Shown piece after piece: positions 1 through 8,174 of a stretch of 64,000 nucleotides of DNA; within the stretch, counting starts at the first letter, position 1, and each line of letters begins with the position of its first letter. Source of the stretch: an uncultured Stomatobaculum sp. (lineage in GTDB: Bacteria > Bacillota > Clostridia > Lachnospirales > Lachnospiraceae). Position numbers and translations under genes: made by a program. The stretch lies in NCBI RefSeq assembly GCF_937924975.1, contig NZ_CALEYG010000034.1, positions 7,638 to 71,637 on the forward strand. Reading direction: 5' to 3'. A model generated the notes under the pieces. The model saw only the letters and a list, made by a program, of their open reading frames with translations, had not been told where the DNA came from and made no database searches.

Positions 1-604
1 CGTAGTTTAATAGGTCGCGGATATCCAGTTCACGGACTTCCTTGCCGCGGAGCAACTCATGATCCATTGAGAGAAATACATAGGGCTTAAAGCGGGCAAT
101 GCTCTGAAAGCGAAGTCGCTTGTTTTCAAAGTTCCGGAGCATGCTCTCGCTCTCGGAGACGGAGAAGTGTAAGACCCCGATTTCCGAATAGCCGCTGGCC
201 ACATCGTCCACGACATCCATCGCATCGGTCTCCCGGAGGCGGAGAAACAGGCTTTCTTGGTTCTGGTGGCGGCAGGCAACCTCGTTAAAGCATACCGCCG
301 TGTGGGAGAAGCGGGTCATCGAGACCACAAGACGACTTCCCTGCTGGTGCGTCTGGTTGATGAAGCGGTCCAGGCTGTCCATCTCGTCGAGAATCACCTG
401 ACAATGCGAGAGAAAACTCTCGCCGTTTCTGGTGAGCCGCACGCCCTGGTTGGTGCGCTGAAAGAGGTCAAAGCCGACTTCCTCTTCGATGCTCTTGATG
501 ATATGCGAGAGCTGAGGCTGGGAGATATACATGGCTTTCGCAGCCTGATTGATGGAACCGTAACGCGCGACACCGACAAAATATTTCAAATTTTTAGTAT
601 CCAA
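1..604 (-). CDS. LysR-family transcriptional regulator (3' end outside window)
   Basis: A DNA-binding regulator that would act on an unknown target near its own gene. The first 60 residues are a classic LysR winged helix-turn-helix: NLKYFVGVARYGSINQAAKA, then ISQPQLSHIIKSIEEEVGFD and LFQRTNQGVRLTRNGE. The start of the effector-binding domain follows. The reading frame is open to base 1, so only about 201 residues are visible. I chose TTG at 602-604 because GGAGG sits 5 bases upstream and the helix-turn-helix begins at once; no ATG lies in a better place. It is divergent from tRNA-Leu. LysR genes usually regulate themselves and a neighbour, but the likely target is not visible here. Confidence 0.88.
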   Translation of the reverse strand, partial: MDTKNLKYFVGVARYGSINQAAKAMYISQPQLSHIIKSIEEEVGFDLFQRTNQGVRLTRNGESFLSHCQVILDEMDSLDRFINQTHQQGSRLVVSMTRFSHTAVCFNEVACRHQNQESLFLRLRETDAMDVVDDVASGYSEIGVLHFSVSESESMLRNFENKRLRFQSIARFKPYVFLSMDHELLRGKEVRELDIRDLLNY

Positions 605-656
605 GCAAGCCTCCGAACTGTCTTTGCGGCGGCAACGCCACCCTTATGCTGTTCCT

Positions 657-685
657 ATCATAACATAAAACCTGCCTTGTCCCAA
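657..685 (-). promoter_or_regulatory. sigma-A promoter of the LysR gene
   Basis: On the minus strand TTGGGA (680-685), a 17-base spacer and TATGAT (657-662). It lies about 55 bases upstream of the TTG start and is back to back with the tRNA-Leu promoter: the two -35 boxes are only 7 bases apart. Confidence 0.6.
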
Positions 686-692
686 AGGTCAA

Positions 693-721
693 TTGACAGT
701 TTCGGAGAGCTTGCGTAAAAT
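693..721 (+). promoter_or_regulatory. sigma-A promoter of tRNA-Leu
   Basis: TTGACA (693-698), exactly 17 bases, then TAAAAT (716-721), with the tRNA starting 11 bases further on. A consensus -35 box fits a strongly expressed stable RNA. Confidence 0.75.
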
Positions 722-732
722 AGCAAGAGTCG

Positions 733-812
<80 letters not shown>

Positions 813-831
813 GCAGGAGTCCTGTCACAAA

Positions 832-866
832 AGCGGTTCACACGAGAGCGGTGTGAGCCGCTTTTT
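832..866 (+). terminator. intrinsic terminator of tRNA-Leu
   Basis: Stem AGCGGTTCACAC (832-843) pairs with GTGTGAGCCGCT (851-862) with one G-T pair, followed by a run of T at 862-866. Confidence 0.85.
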
Positions 867-929
867 GTCATTGCGGGACAGGAACTTGGGGGCATGGTAC
901 AATGGAGAAAAAGCGGGGGAGGTGTGCGG

Positions 930-1154
930 ATGAGACGGCGAATCAGGGGCTTCGTGTTTGCCCTGACAATCGGATTTTTCAGCTGTTGGATGGCTGCCTG
1001 CGGAAGTCTCGACGGGAAAACGAAAGCACTGCCCTCCACCGAGGAAGAAATAGGCAGCGAGGCGCCGGCCAGTGCCTGCCGTTTTCGAGATCTCACGGCG
1101 GAGCCGGTTCAGGTCGGTTGCGAACCCGGGGCAACAGAGGAGGAGACAAGGTGA
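930..1154 (+). CDS. small predicted lipoprotein
   Basis: A 74-residue protein with a basic N terminus (MRRRIRG), a hydrophobic stretch and a lipobox-like MAAC at about residues 21-24, so it is probably a lipoprotein anchored on the outer face of the membrane. The mature part is short, polar and has two more cysteines. I recognise no domain. I chose ATG 930 because GGGGGAGG lies 9 bases upstream and the signal sequence starts there. Its stop overlaps the GTG start of the next lipoprotein gene (GTGA), so the two are probably translationally coupled. Confidence 0.6.
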   Translation: MRRRIRGFVFALTIGFFSCWMAACGSLDGKTKALPSTEEEIGSEAPASACRFRDLTAEPVQVGCEPGATEEETR

Positions 1155-1870
1155 AAGGCAGTAAGCGGAGCGCGGTTTGCGGCGCGGTGACAATCGGAAT
1201 CTTAAGCGTGAGTCTGCTCACCGGCTGCGGGCGTCAAAAGAACACTGCGGCACAGACATCCGCCGAGACACTGACCATTCAGGCGGAGAGCAGCATTCCG
1301 GACATCAAGGCAGAGGCTGCCGAGGCGGCAGAGAGCGAGGCCGCCGCGAAGACGGTGACCGTAGACCTGAAAATCGAAAAACACAAGCAGGAGGGCAGGC
1401 ATATGGTGCGCGCCGGTGCGCAGACCATCTCGGTGCCGACTTCGTTTGAGGGTCTGCAGAAAGAAGGCGCGGTATTCAGCGGCGAGAATGAAATTGTGAA
1501 GGCCGGGGCAACCGGAAGTTGCCGCGTGCAGTATCGGGGCTCTTTCGGACACATTCGAATCAATGTGCGGAACAATCAGGATGAGGATTTGCCGGTCAAG
1601 GACTGTACGATCAAGGGAATCGAGATCGGCAGTTCCGAACCGGATCCGGAACTCACTCTTTACGGGATTCCGATGGGGGCGACGAGACAACAGATTGCGG
1701 ATGTCTACGGCGAGCCCTTCTCGAAGACCTTTGACAACGAAAAGCACATGTCCAATATGGTTTATCAGTTCGGCGAGGACATTTACTCCAACCAGGTCGT
1801 GATGATTCTGTTTCAAAACGGCAGAGCGGTCGCCGCGAGTTACGACGACTTTTCGCTTTCGGAGCGCTGA
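1151..1870 (+). CDS. predicted lipoprotein of unknown function
   Basis: A 239-residue protein with basic start, hydrophobic stretch and lipobox LLTGC at residues 20-24, so it should be lipid-anchored outside the cell. After a low-complexity Ala/Glu linker (about residues 30-65) there is a folded part ending with LTLYGIPMGATRQQIADVYG, a pattern like the small repeats of secreted SmpA/BamE-like or copper-amine-type proteins, but the similarity is too weak to name. The start is GTG 1151, preceded by GAGGAGGAGACAAG. It overlaps the stop of the upstream lipoprotein gene by four bases and ends before a bidirectional terminator. Confidence 0.7.
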   Translation: MKGSKRSAVCGAVTIGILSVSLLTGCGRQKNTAAQTSAETLTIQAESSIPDIKAEAAEAAESEAAAKTVTVDLKIEKHKQEGRHMVRAGAQTISVPTSFEGLQKEGAVFSGENEIVKAGATGSCRVQYRGSFGHIRINVRNNQDEDLPVKDCTIKGIEIGSSEPDPELTLYGIPMGATRQQIADVYGEPFSKTFDNEKHMSNMVYQFGEDIYSNQVVMILFQNGRAVAASYDDFSLSER

Positions 1871-1884
1871 TTGCGTGCGGACAG

Positions 1885-1929
1885 AAAAAATCCCCGGCAG
1901 TATCCAAAAGATGCTGCCGGGGATTTTTT
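1885..1929. terminator. bidirectional terminator between convergent genes
   Basis: AAAAAATCCCCGGCAG (1885-1900) and CTGCCGGGGATTTTTT (1914-1929) form a long GC stem with A and T runs on the two flanks. It can stop the lipoprotein operon on the plus strand and the MATE gene on the minus strand. Confidence 0.9.
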
Positions 1930-1946
1930 CGAACCGTGGCATTCTT

Positions 1947-3317
1947 TTAGTTCTGCTTCACCAGATTTTTCGGGTGATAGCGGTGTCTGGTCAGGAAGAG
2001 GTAGAGGCTCAGCGCGACGGAGGTCGTAATCCAGCTGATTGGATAAGCCGTCATCAGGGTCAGAATATCGCGGTGCAGCGGCACGGCGAGGAAAATCCAG
2101 AACAGGCGGAGCACACAGACGCCTATCATGGTCATAATCATGGGTATCCAGCTGTTGCCCATGCCGCGCAGCGTGCCGGAACAGAGCTCAATCGGAATGT
2201 AGGTGATAAAGAAAGGCACCACATAGTGAATCAGACGCCGGCAAATCGCGAGGACATCGGGATCTTTCGTGAAAAAGTGCAGGAAGTCCATGCCGAAGAA
2301 CCATATGACGGCCGAGAGAAAGAGGGTCGCGAATGCGGAGAGCGCGAAGGAGATGCGGAAGCCCTGAAAGGCGCGTTTTACCTGTCCTGCGCCGTAGTTT
2401 TGCCCCACGAAGGTCGTAATCGCAATGCCGAAGGCATTGATGACCATCCAGAACAGCACGTCCATCTTGCCATAGGCCGTGACAGCGGCAATGGTGTTGG
2501 TGCCGAAGCTGTTGACGGTCGCCTGCACAATGATATTCGAAATGGTGTACATGGTGCTCTGCAGACCGGCCGGGAGGCCGACATAGATCATTTTTTTGAG
2601 CCAGCCGAAGTCCATGCGGAGTTCTCGCGGGTTGAGGCGCACTTCACTGTCCGTGTGGAGCAGGACATAGAGGACCATAATCGCAGAAGCCGCCTGCGAG
2701 AATATGGTTGCGAGCGCAGCGCCCGCGACGCCCAGATGGAGACAGACCACGAAGACCAGGTCGAGCACAATGTTGCTGAGACAGCTTAGAATCAGAAAGT
2801 AGAGCGGGCGTCTGGAGTCGCCGATCGCTCTGAGCACGGCCGCTCCCATGTTGTAAAAGAGATTCGGAATCATGCCGAGGAAGTAGATGCGGAGATAGGC
2901 AGAGGCCTCCGGCATGATTTCATCCGGCAGAGACATTGCGCGGAGCGAGAATTTGGTCAGCGAGAGGCCGAGCCCCATGATCACGACGCCGGAAACCAGC
3001 GAAAAGGCCAGAGCCGTGTGGACACTCTTTGAGACCGCGTTCCGGTCGCGCGCGCCGTAGTATTGCGAGATGATGACGCCGCAGCCCGAGGAGAGACCGA
3101 TGAAGAAGCCGACAAACAGATTCACAAGCTGTCCGGTCGCACCTCCGACCGCAGCGAGGGCGGTATTGGTGCCGACAAAGCTGCCGACAATCACGGTATC
3201 TACGGTGTTGTAGAGCTGTTGGAAAAAGGTGCCGAGCAGAATCGGAAAGAAAAACAGTAACAGTTGTCCGGTGATGGGCCCCGTCGTGATCGACGGGGCC
3301 TGTGTTTTGGCTTTCAT
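1947..3317 (-). CDS. MATE-family multidrug/Na+ exporter
   Basis: A 456-residue integral membrane protein of the MatE family. These transporters export drugs or metabolites in exchange for Na+ or H+. The sequence has about twelve hydrophobic segments and two related halves. The first half opens with GQLLLFFFPILLGTFFQQLY and VDTVIVGSFVGTNTALAAVG, typical MATE transmembrane helix 1-2 motifs, and the second half has GLPAGLQSTMYTISNIIVQ. I chose ATG 3317, which has AGAGGAG at good spacing, over an upstream in-frame ATG that lacks a ribosome site. The gene is monocistronic, divergent from ftsH, and ends at a shared terminator. The substrate cannot be told from sequence. Confidence 0.92.
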   Translation of the reverse strand: MKAKTQAPSITTGPITGQLLLFFFPILLGTFFQQLYNTVDTVIVGSFVGTNTALAAVGGATGQLVNLFVGFFIGLSSGCGVIISQYYGARDRNAVSKSVHTALAFSLVSGVVIMGLGLSLTKFSLRAMSLPDEIMPEASAYLRIYFLGMIPNLFYNMGAAVLRAIGDSRRPLYFLILSCLSNIVLDLVFVVCLHLGVAGAALATIFSQAASAIMVLYVLLHTDSEVRLNPRELRMDFGWLKKMIYVGLPAGLQSTMYTISNIIVQATVNSFGTNTIAAVTAYGKMDVLFWMVINAFGIAITTFVGQNYGAGQVKRAFQGFRISFALSAFATLFLSAVIWFFGMDFLHFFTKDPDVLAICRRLIHYVVPFFITYIPIELCSGTLRGMGNSWIPMIMTMIGVCVLRLFWIFLAVPLHRDILTLMTAYPISWITTSVALSLYLFLTRHRYHPKNLVKQN

Positions 3318-3352
3318 GGAGCGCTCCTCTGAAAAAAAGAATAGGTCTAAGA

Positions 3353-3381
3353 AGCATAGCACAGGCGGTTGACAATGAAAA
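3353..3381 (-). promoter_or_regulatory. promoter of the MATE gene
   Basis: Minus strand TTTTCA (3376-3381), 17 bases, TATGCT (3353-3358) preceded by TGC, so an extended -10 box. It lies 36 bases from the chosen start. Confidence 0.5.
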
Positions 3382-3406
3382 GATTCCCCACGAAAAAGAA
3401 AAGAAG

Positions 3407-3415
3407 TGCTATACT
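3407..3415 (+). promoter_or_regulatory. extended -10 promoter of ftsH
   Basis: TGCTATACT (3407-3415) is an extended -10 element about 90 bases before the ftsH start. No good -35 box is found at 16-18 bases, which is usual for extended -10 promoters. The resulting leader would be about 85 bases. Confidence 0.45.
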
Positions 3416-3506
3416 AAGTAGCACAGATATTGTGAGAAAACGGGATTATCTCAGCCGGGAGGACGGGAAATCCGTCTGATTTTAAAGGAGAAAAGAATAC
3501 GAGTTT

Positions 3507-5783
3507 ATGAGCAAACGAAAGAAGGATAAAAGGGGGCTCTATCAGCGCCTGCGAGATTTGATGCTCGGCGGCGATGATGCGGACACAGACGATTTTGTGT
3601 TGCCGGAAGAGCTCCAGCAGAAGTACAGGAAAATTTATGATGAGCTGAAGGCTTGCCCGCCGGAGGAACGGGAGAGCAAACGAAAAGAATTAGAGGCTAA
3701 GTATCACGTTGAAATTTCCTTTGATCCGGAAACAGAAGATTACACCTTTCGGGAAGAGCCGCTGACCGGCAGCTTGAAAAGTCGGATGCAATCGCTGGGC
3801 GGACATGTGTCCGAGAGTTTGGTACCGCGTTGGATGCGCGGTGACGACGGAGAGGACGACGAGGAGGACGAGAATCCGGAGGACAGCGATCCGGGCGATG
3901 ACGGCAATCGCGGCGGACGTGGCTTTGGCAATCTGTTGTTCCCGCTGCTCATGTTGCTTGCGGTCGTCATGCTGTTTTTCAATTTACTGTTGCCCCTCGG
4001 CGGCAAGCGAAACAGTGCCCAGGTCAAAGAGGTCTCGTACACGGAGTTCTTGCGCCGCATCGATGAAAAGTCGATTGTCTCGGCGAAAATCGGCAATTCG
4101 GTGATTCGCTTTGATGTGAAACCGGAGGGCCAGAAATACACCTTGCACTATGTGACAACGCGCATGGACAGCGATCGAGATCTGCCCGAGAAGCTCTATC
4201 AGGCAGGCGCGGTCGTGACGCGGGAGCGCTTTGACATCGGCGGTCTGCTGCTCTCGGGAGCGGCGCTCTTTTTACCTGTCATTCTGATTTTTGTCGCGAT
4301 GAACTTCCTGATTCGGCGCATGGGGGTCGGCGGGGGCGGCGGCGGCTTCATGGGTGGTGTCACCAAGAGCAATGCGAAGGTCTATGTGCAGAAGGAGACA
4401 GGCGTGACCTTTGCCGATGTCGCCGGTGAGGACGAGGCGAAGGAGAGTCTGACCGAGATTGTCGACTTCCTGCATAACCCCGAGCGCTTCCGGGAAATCG
4501 GTGCAAAATTGCCGAAGGGCGCGCTCCTCGTGGGGCCGCCCGGAACCGGTAAGACGCTGCTCGCGAAGGCAGTCGCAGGTGAGGCCAATGTGCCCTTCTT
4601 CTCGCTCTCGGGTTCCGACTTTGTCGAGATGTACGTCGGCGTCGGCGCATCCCGTGTGCGCGACCTCTTCCGCCAGGCGCAGGAGGCTGCGCCCTGCATC
4701 ATCTTTATCGATGAGATCGATGCGATCGGAAAGAGTCGCGATTCGCGTTACGGCGGCGGCAACGACGAGCGGGAGCAGACCCTGAATCAGCTGCTCTCGG
4801 AGATGGACGGATTTGACTCCTCGAAGGGGCTCCTCGTGCTCGGTGCGACCAACCGGCCGGAGATTCTGGATCCCGCGCTCCTGCGCCCGGGGCGCTTTGA
4901 TCGCCGCGTTATTGTGGAGCGGCCGGACTTAAAGGGCAGAATCGAAATTCTGAAGGTGCACGCAAAGGATGTCATGCTCGATGACACCGTGGACTTTGAT
5001 GCAATCGGTCTCGCGACGAGCGGGGCAGTCGGCTCGGAGCTCGCGAATATGGTCAACGAGGCTGCGATTCTCGCGGTCAAGAACGGACGGAAGGCCGTGA
5101 GCCAGAAGGATCTCTTTGAGTCGGTCGAGGTGGTTCTGGTCGGCAAGGAGAAGAAAGACCGCGTGATGAACCAGAAGGAGAGACGCATTGTCTCGTATCA
5201 CGAGGTCGGACACGCCTTGATTTCCGCGCTCCAGAAGAATACGGAGCCGGTGCAGAAGATCACGATTGTGCCGCGCACCATGGGCGCGCTCGGCTATGTC
5301 ATGTATGTGCCGGAGGAGGAGACCTATCTCATGTCGAAGAAAGAGCTCGAGGAGCGACTGGTCTCGACCCTCGGCGGCAGAGCGGCGGAGGAGCTGGTCT
5401 TCGGCGATGTCACGACCGGCGCGCAGAACGACATTGAGCAGGCGACCAACATCGCAAAGTCGATGGTTACGATGTACGGCATGAGCGAGAGCTTCGGCCT
5501 CATGGGGCTCGCAAAGATTGAGAACCAGTACCTCTCCGGCCGCACCGTGATGGATTGTTCCGATCAGACGGCGGCGCAGGTAGACAAGGAAGTGGAGCGC
5601 ATTCTAAAGGCGGCATATCAAACCGCACTCGCGTTGCTCCGCGAGAACCGCATGGTGCTGGATCAGATCGCGGACTTCCTGATTAACCGCGAGACCATCA
5701 CCGGCAAGGAGTTCATGCAGATTCTCCGCAAGGTGAAAAATCTGCCGACACCGCTCTCCGAACGGGAGCCCATCCTGATCTGA
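3507..5783 (+). CDS. ftsH: ATP-dependent zinc metalloprotease FtsH
   Basis: Membrane-bound AAA+ protease that unfolds and degrades misfolded membrane and regulatory proteins. The 758 residues contain two transmembrane segments (about 141-165 and 245-271), a glycine-rich linker (274-284), the AAA module with Walker A GPPGTGKT (343-350), Walker B IIFIDE (398-403) and the SRH, and the zinc protease motif HEVGH (565-569). It is about 100 residues longer than usual because of an N-terminal extension of some 140 residues before the first membrane helix, including an acidic patch (112-132). The visible AAAGGAG is 16 bases from ATG 3507, unusually far, but no closer in-frame start exists. It is followed by its own terminator. 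Confidence 0.96.
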   Translation: MSKRKKDKRGLYQRLRDLMLGGDDADTDDFVLPEELQQKYRKIYDELKACPPEERESKRKELEAKYHVEISFDPETEDYTFREEPLTGSLKSRMQSLGGHVSESLVPRWMRGDDGEDDEEDENPEDSDPGDDGNRGGRGFGNLLFPLLMLLAVVMLFFNLLLPLGGKRNSAQVKEVSYTEFLRRIDEKSIVSAKIGNSVIRFDVKPEGQKYTLHYVTTRMDSDRDLPEKLYQAGAVVTRERFDIGGLLLSGAALFLPVILIFVAMNFLIRRMGVGGGGGGFMGGVTKSNAKVYVQKETGVTFADVAGEDEAKESLTEIVDFLHNPERFREIGAKLPKGALLVGPPGTGKTLLAKAVAGEANVPFFSLSGSDFVEMYVGVGASRVRDLFRQAQEAAPCIIFIDEIDAIGKSRDSRYGGGNDEREQTLNQLLSEMDGFDSSKGLLVLGATNRPEILDPALLRPGRFDRRVIVERPDLKGRIEILKVHAKDVMLDDTVDFDAIGLATSGAVGSELANMVNEAAILAVKNGRKAVSQKDLFESVEVVLVGKEKKDRVMNQKERRIVSYHEVGHALISALQKNTEPVQKITIVPRTMGALGYVMYVPEEETYLMSKKELEERLVSTLGGRAAEELVFGDVTTGAQNDIEQATNIAKSMVTMYGMSESFGLMGLAKIENQYLSGRTVMDCSDQTAAQVDKEVERILKAAYQTALALLRENRMVLDQIADFLINRETITGKEFMQILRKVKNLPTPLSEREPILI

Positions 5784-5800
5784 GTTTGATCAAAAACACG

Positions 5801-5849
5801 AAAAAGCCCGATCCCCTGCTCTCACGGCAGGCGGTTCCGGGCTTTTTTT
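5801..5849 (+). terminator. terminator of ftsH
   Basis: AAAAAGCCCG (5801-5810) pairs with CGGGCTTTTTTT near 5838-5849, with an inner CCTGC/GCAGG pair, followed by a long T run. Confidence 0.85.
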
Positions 5850-5947
5850 CTTTTTTTGCGCGGGGGCTTCGGTTTGAAGGAAGCGTGCGAAACCGGCGCC
5901 GCTTCTTTTGTCTGTTTTACCGGACTTCTGCTCGGTCGGCTTGCGAT

Positions 5948-5978
5948 AAAAACGAGGGGACACCCAACGGGTGTCCCC
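5948..5978 (-). terminator. terminator of the DUF1846 gene
   Basis: Perfect inverted repeat GGGGACACCC-AAC-GGGTGTCCCC (5956-5978). On the minus strand it is followed by TCGTTTTT, so it ends the minus-strand gene whose stop is at 6000. Confidence 0.8.
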
Positions 5979-5999
5979 CTTCTGTATGAGAAGAAGTTC

Positions 6000-7472
6000 T
6001 CAGTGATAGATTTTCTTGTTCTCGTAGCGCGGCTCACTCGTCAGCTGGAGACCGAGCTTATTCAAAATGCGGATATCCACCTCGGAGAGCATAACAGAGG
6101 TGTGCGCCTGGCAACCGCGGAGCTTTTTCAGCTGCTCCAGTGCCTTTGCGGCATTCGGGTCACTCGCGGCATTCATCGAGAGCGCAATCAGAATCTCGTC
6201 GGTGTGGAGGCGCGGATTCTTGGAGCCGAGGTAGTTAATCTTCAGCGCCTGTACGGGCTCAATGACAGTCGGGGAAATCAGTTTGATTTCGTCCGGAATG
6301 CCGCCGAGCGTCTTGACGGCATTTAAGAGTACGGCTGCGCTTGCGCCGAGCAGTTCGGAGGTTTTACCGGTCACGATGCGGCCGTCCGGCAGCTCGATCG
6401 CAGCGGCCGGTCCGCCGGTCACTTCCGCCTTGAGAAGCGCCGCGTGCACCACCGGACGGTTTGCCGTGGTCACGCCGGCCTGCTTCATCAGGAACTCAAT
6501 CTTCGTGACCTCGGACTTCCGGGATTCGCCCTTTACGAGGCGATCCATGGTGGTGTACCAGCGGCGGATAATTTCCTGACGGCCCGCCTCGCGACACACT
6601 TCATCGTCGACGATGCAGTTACCTGCCATGTTGACGCCCATGTCGGTCGGAGACTTGTAGGGGCAGCTGCCGTAGATACCCTCGAACATGGCAGAGAGCA
6701 CAGGGAAAATCTCCACGTCGCGGTTATAGTTGACGGTTGTCTTACCGTAGGCTTCGAGATGGAAGGGGTCAATCATATTGACATCGTTTAAGTCGGCAGT
6801 TGCAGCCTCGTAAGCGAGGTTCACAGGGTGGTTTAAGGGGAGGTTCCAAATCGGGAAGGTCTCGAACTTCGCGTAGCCGGCCTTCACGCCGCGGCGGTTT
6901 TCGTGGTAGAGCTGGGAGAGACAGGTTGCCATCTTGCCGCTGCCCGGTCCCGGTGCGGTCACAATGACGAGCGGTCTCGTGGTCTCGATGTACTCGTTTT
7001 TGCCGTAGCCCTCCTCGCTCACAATGAGCGGGACATTTGCGGGATAGCCGTCAATCGAGTAGTGGCGATAGACCTTGATGCCCATGGCCTCGAGCTTGCT
7101 CTTAAACTGGTCGGCCGCATTGGTGTAGCGGGTGATGACGACGGAGCCGACATAGAGACCGGCATCGCGAAACGCCTGAATCAGGCGCAGCACATCGACA
7201 TCGTAGGTGATACCGAGATCGCCGCGGATTTTATTCTTCTCGATATCCGCCGCGGAAATCGCAATGACAATTTCTGCCTGATCTGCCAGCTGCAGCAACA
7301 TGCGGAGTTTGCTGTCCGGCTGAAAGCCCGGGAGCACGCGGGAGGCGTGATAGTCGTCGAAGAGCTTGCCGCCGAATTCGAGGTAGAGCTTGTCGCCGAA
7401 CTTGGAGATGCGCTCGCGGATGTGCTCAGACTGCATGCGGAGGTATTTGTCGTTGTCAAACCCAATTTTCAT
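6000..7472 (-). CDS. DUF1846 / UPF0371 family protein
   Basis: A 490-residue cytoplasmic protein of the DUF1846 (UPF0371) family, whose role is not established. It starts MKIGFDNDKYLRMQSEHIRE, typical of the family, and has a P-loop-like stretch VTAPGPGSGKMATCLSQLYH near residue 190, which suggests nucleotide binding. The length is normal for the family. I chose ATG 7472 because GGAG lies 8 bases upstream, and rejected a longer form whose first residues run into the promoter region. The gene stands alone, divergent from the uvrC operon, with its own terminator. Confidence 0.9.
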   Translation of the reverse strand: MKIGFDNDKYLRMQSEHIRERISKFGDKLYLEFGGKLFDDYHASRVLPGFQPDSKLRMLLQLADQAEIVIAISAADIEKNKIRGDLGITYDVDVLRLIQAFRDAGLYVGSVVITRYTNAADQFKSKLEAMGIKVYRHYSIDGYPANVPLIVSEEGYGKNEYIETTRPLVIVTAPGPGSGKMATCLSQLYHENRRGVKAGYAKFETFPIWNLPLNHPVNLAYEAATADLNDVNMIDPFHLEAYGKTTVNYNRDVEIFPVLSAMFEGIYGSCPYKSPTDMGVNMAGNCIVDDEVCREAGRQEIIRRWYTTMDRLVKGESRKSEVTKIEFLMKQAGVTTANRPVVHAALLKAEVTGGPAAAIELPDGRIVTGKTSELLGASAAVLLNAVKTLGGIPDEIKLISPTVIEPVQALKINYLGSKNPRLHTDEILIALSMNAASDPNAAKALEQLKKLRGCQAHTSVMLSEVDIRILNKLGLQLTSEPRYENKKIYH

Positions 7473-7558
7473 ATCCACTCCTTTGCGCCGAATTCCGCCC
7501 GACCCTGTGCCGGGTGCATTTGACACGCACGAGATTGTATCATAGCTTTGCAAAAATG

Positions 7559-7567
7559 TGGTATACT
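7559..7567 (+). promoter_or_regulatory. extended -10 promoter of the uvrC-hprK-whiA operon
   Basis: TGGTATACT (7559-7567) is a strong extended -10 element. The expected transcription start, about 7 bases downstream, falls on or next to the ATG at 7575, and no Shine-Dalgarno sequence precedes that ATG. The first gene may therefore be translated from a leaderless mRNA. Confidence 0.55.
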
Positions 7568-7574
7568 TTTTGCC

Positions 7575-8174
7575 ATGAATAAAAAAGAGAGCCCGTTGCC
7601 GGGGGCCTTTTACCGGCAGGAAGAAGGAAGTCTGTATCAGGTGCGCTGTGTTGCGGCCGATGCCGCGGGTGGCGAAGCACTGGTGATTTGCCAGAAATTG
7701 TCCGCTGATTTCGGTATTCTGGCTTACCGCCTGTCACAGTTTACGGCGCGGTTTTCGGAGGTGACACCGACAGAGGAAACAGAGACAGCGGCGCCGGAGA
7801 CGACTGCGTGCACGGGTGACACACCCGGGGGCGTTTCCGAAGAGCAAACGCAGTCTGCGGAACAGGGACAGGAGAGCGAGGCCGCGGGACAGGCGTGCGA
7901 AGCGAAGAAAGAAACACGGCACCCCATCCCGGAGCCCGCGCCGGAAGAGCGGGATCGCCTTTTCCTGCACTTCCTTGAGCTTAAGAGCCCGAGCGAGCGC
8001 CGCATCTTCCTCGAAGAGGAGAGGGACAATCTGAGCGTGCGTGACATTGCACGGATTGCGACAACACTCGAAATTGAGGACAGCGGCGAGCCCGAAGACC
8101 AGCTCCGGAATGCTTTTGCGGCACTGCGCCTGCAGGAGCGCTACGAAAAAGAGCGCGGCAATCGCCATGTTTGA
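7575..8174 (+). CDS. DUF1653-like domain protein, first gene of the uvrC operon
   Basis: A 199-residue protein in two parts. Residues 7-60 (PLPGAFYRQEEGSLYQV, then ALVICQKLSADFGILAYRLS) resemble the small DUF1653 domain, a beta-barrel of unknown function. A low-complexity Glu/Thr/Ala linker follows (about 65-115), then a helical part (120-195) that I do not recognise. The start ATG 7575 has no ribosome site but lies at the predicted transcription start. An ATG at 7548 has no ribosome site either and precedes the -10 box. The stop overlaps the uvrC start by eight bases, so the two are coupled. A link to DNA repair is only an inference from position. Confidence 0.65.
   Translation: MNKKESPLPGAFYRQEEGSLYQVRCVAADAAGGEALVICQKLSADFGILAYRLSQFTARFSEVTPTEETETAAPETTACTGDTPGGVSEEQTQSAEQGQESEAAGQACEAKKETRHPIPEPAPEERDRLFLHFLELKSPSERRIFLEEERDNLSVRDIARIATTLEIEDSGEPEDQLRNAFAALRLQERYEKERGNRHV

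Noticed and set aside
1875..2789. 304-codon plus-strand frame opposite the MATE gene
   Set aside because: It is the antisense shadow of a well-supported membrane protein and starts inside a terminator.
5856..6326. 156-codon plus-strand frame opposite the DUF1846 gene
   Set aside because: Lies across two terminators and is antisense to a conserved gene.
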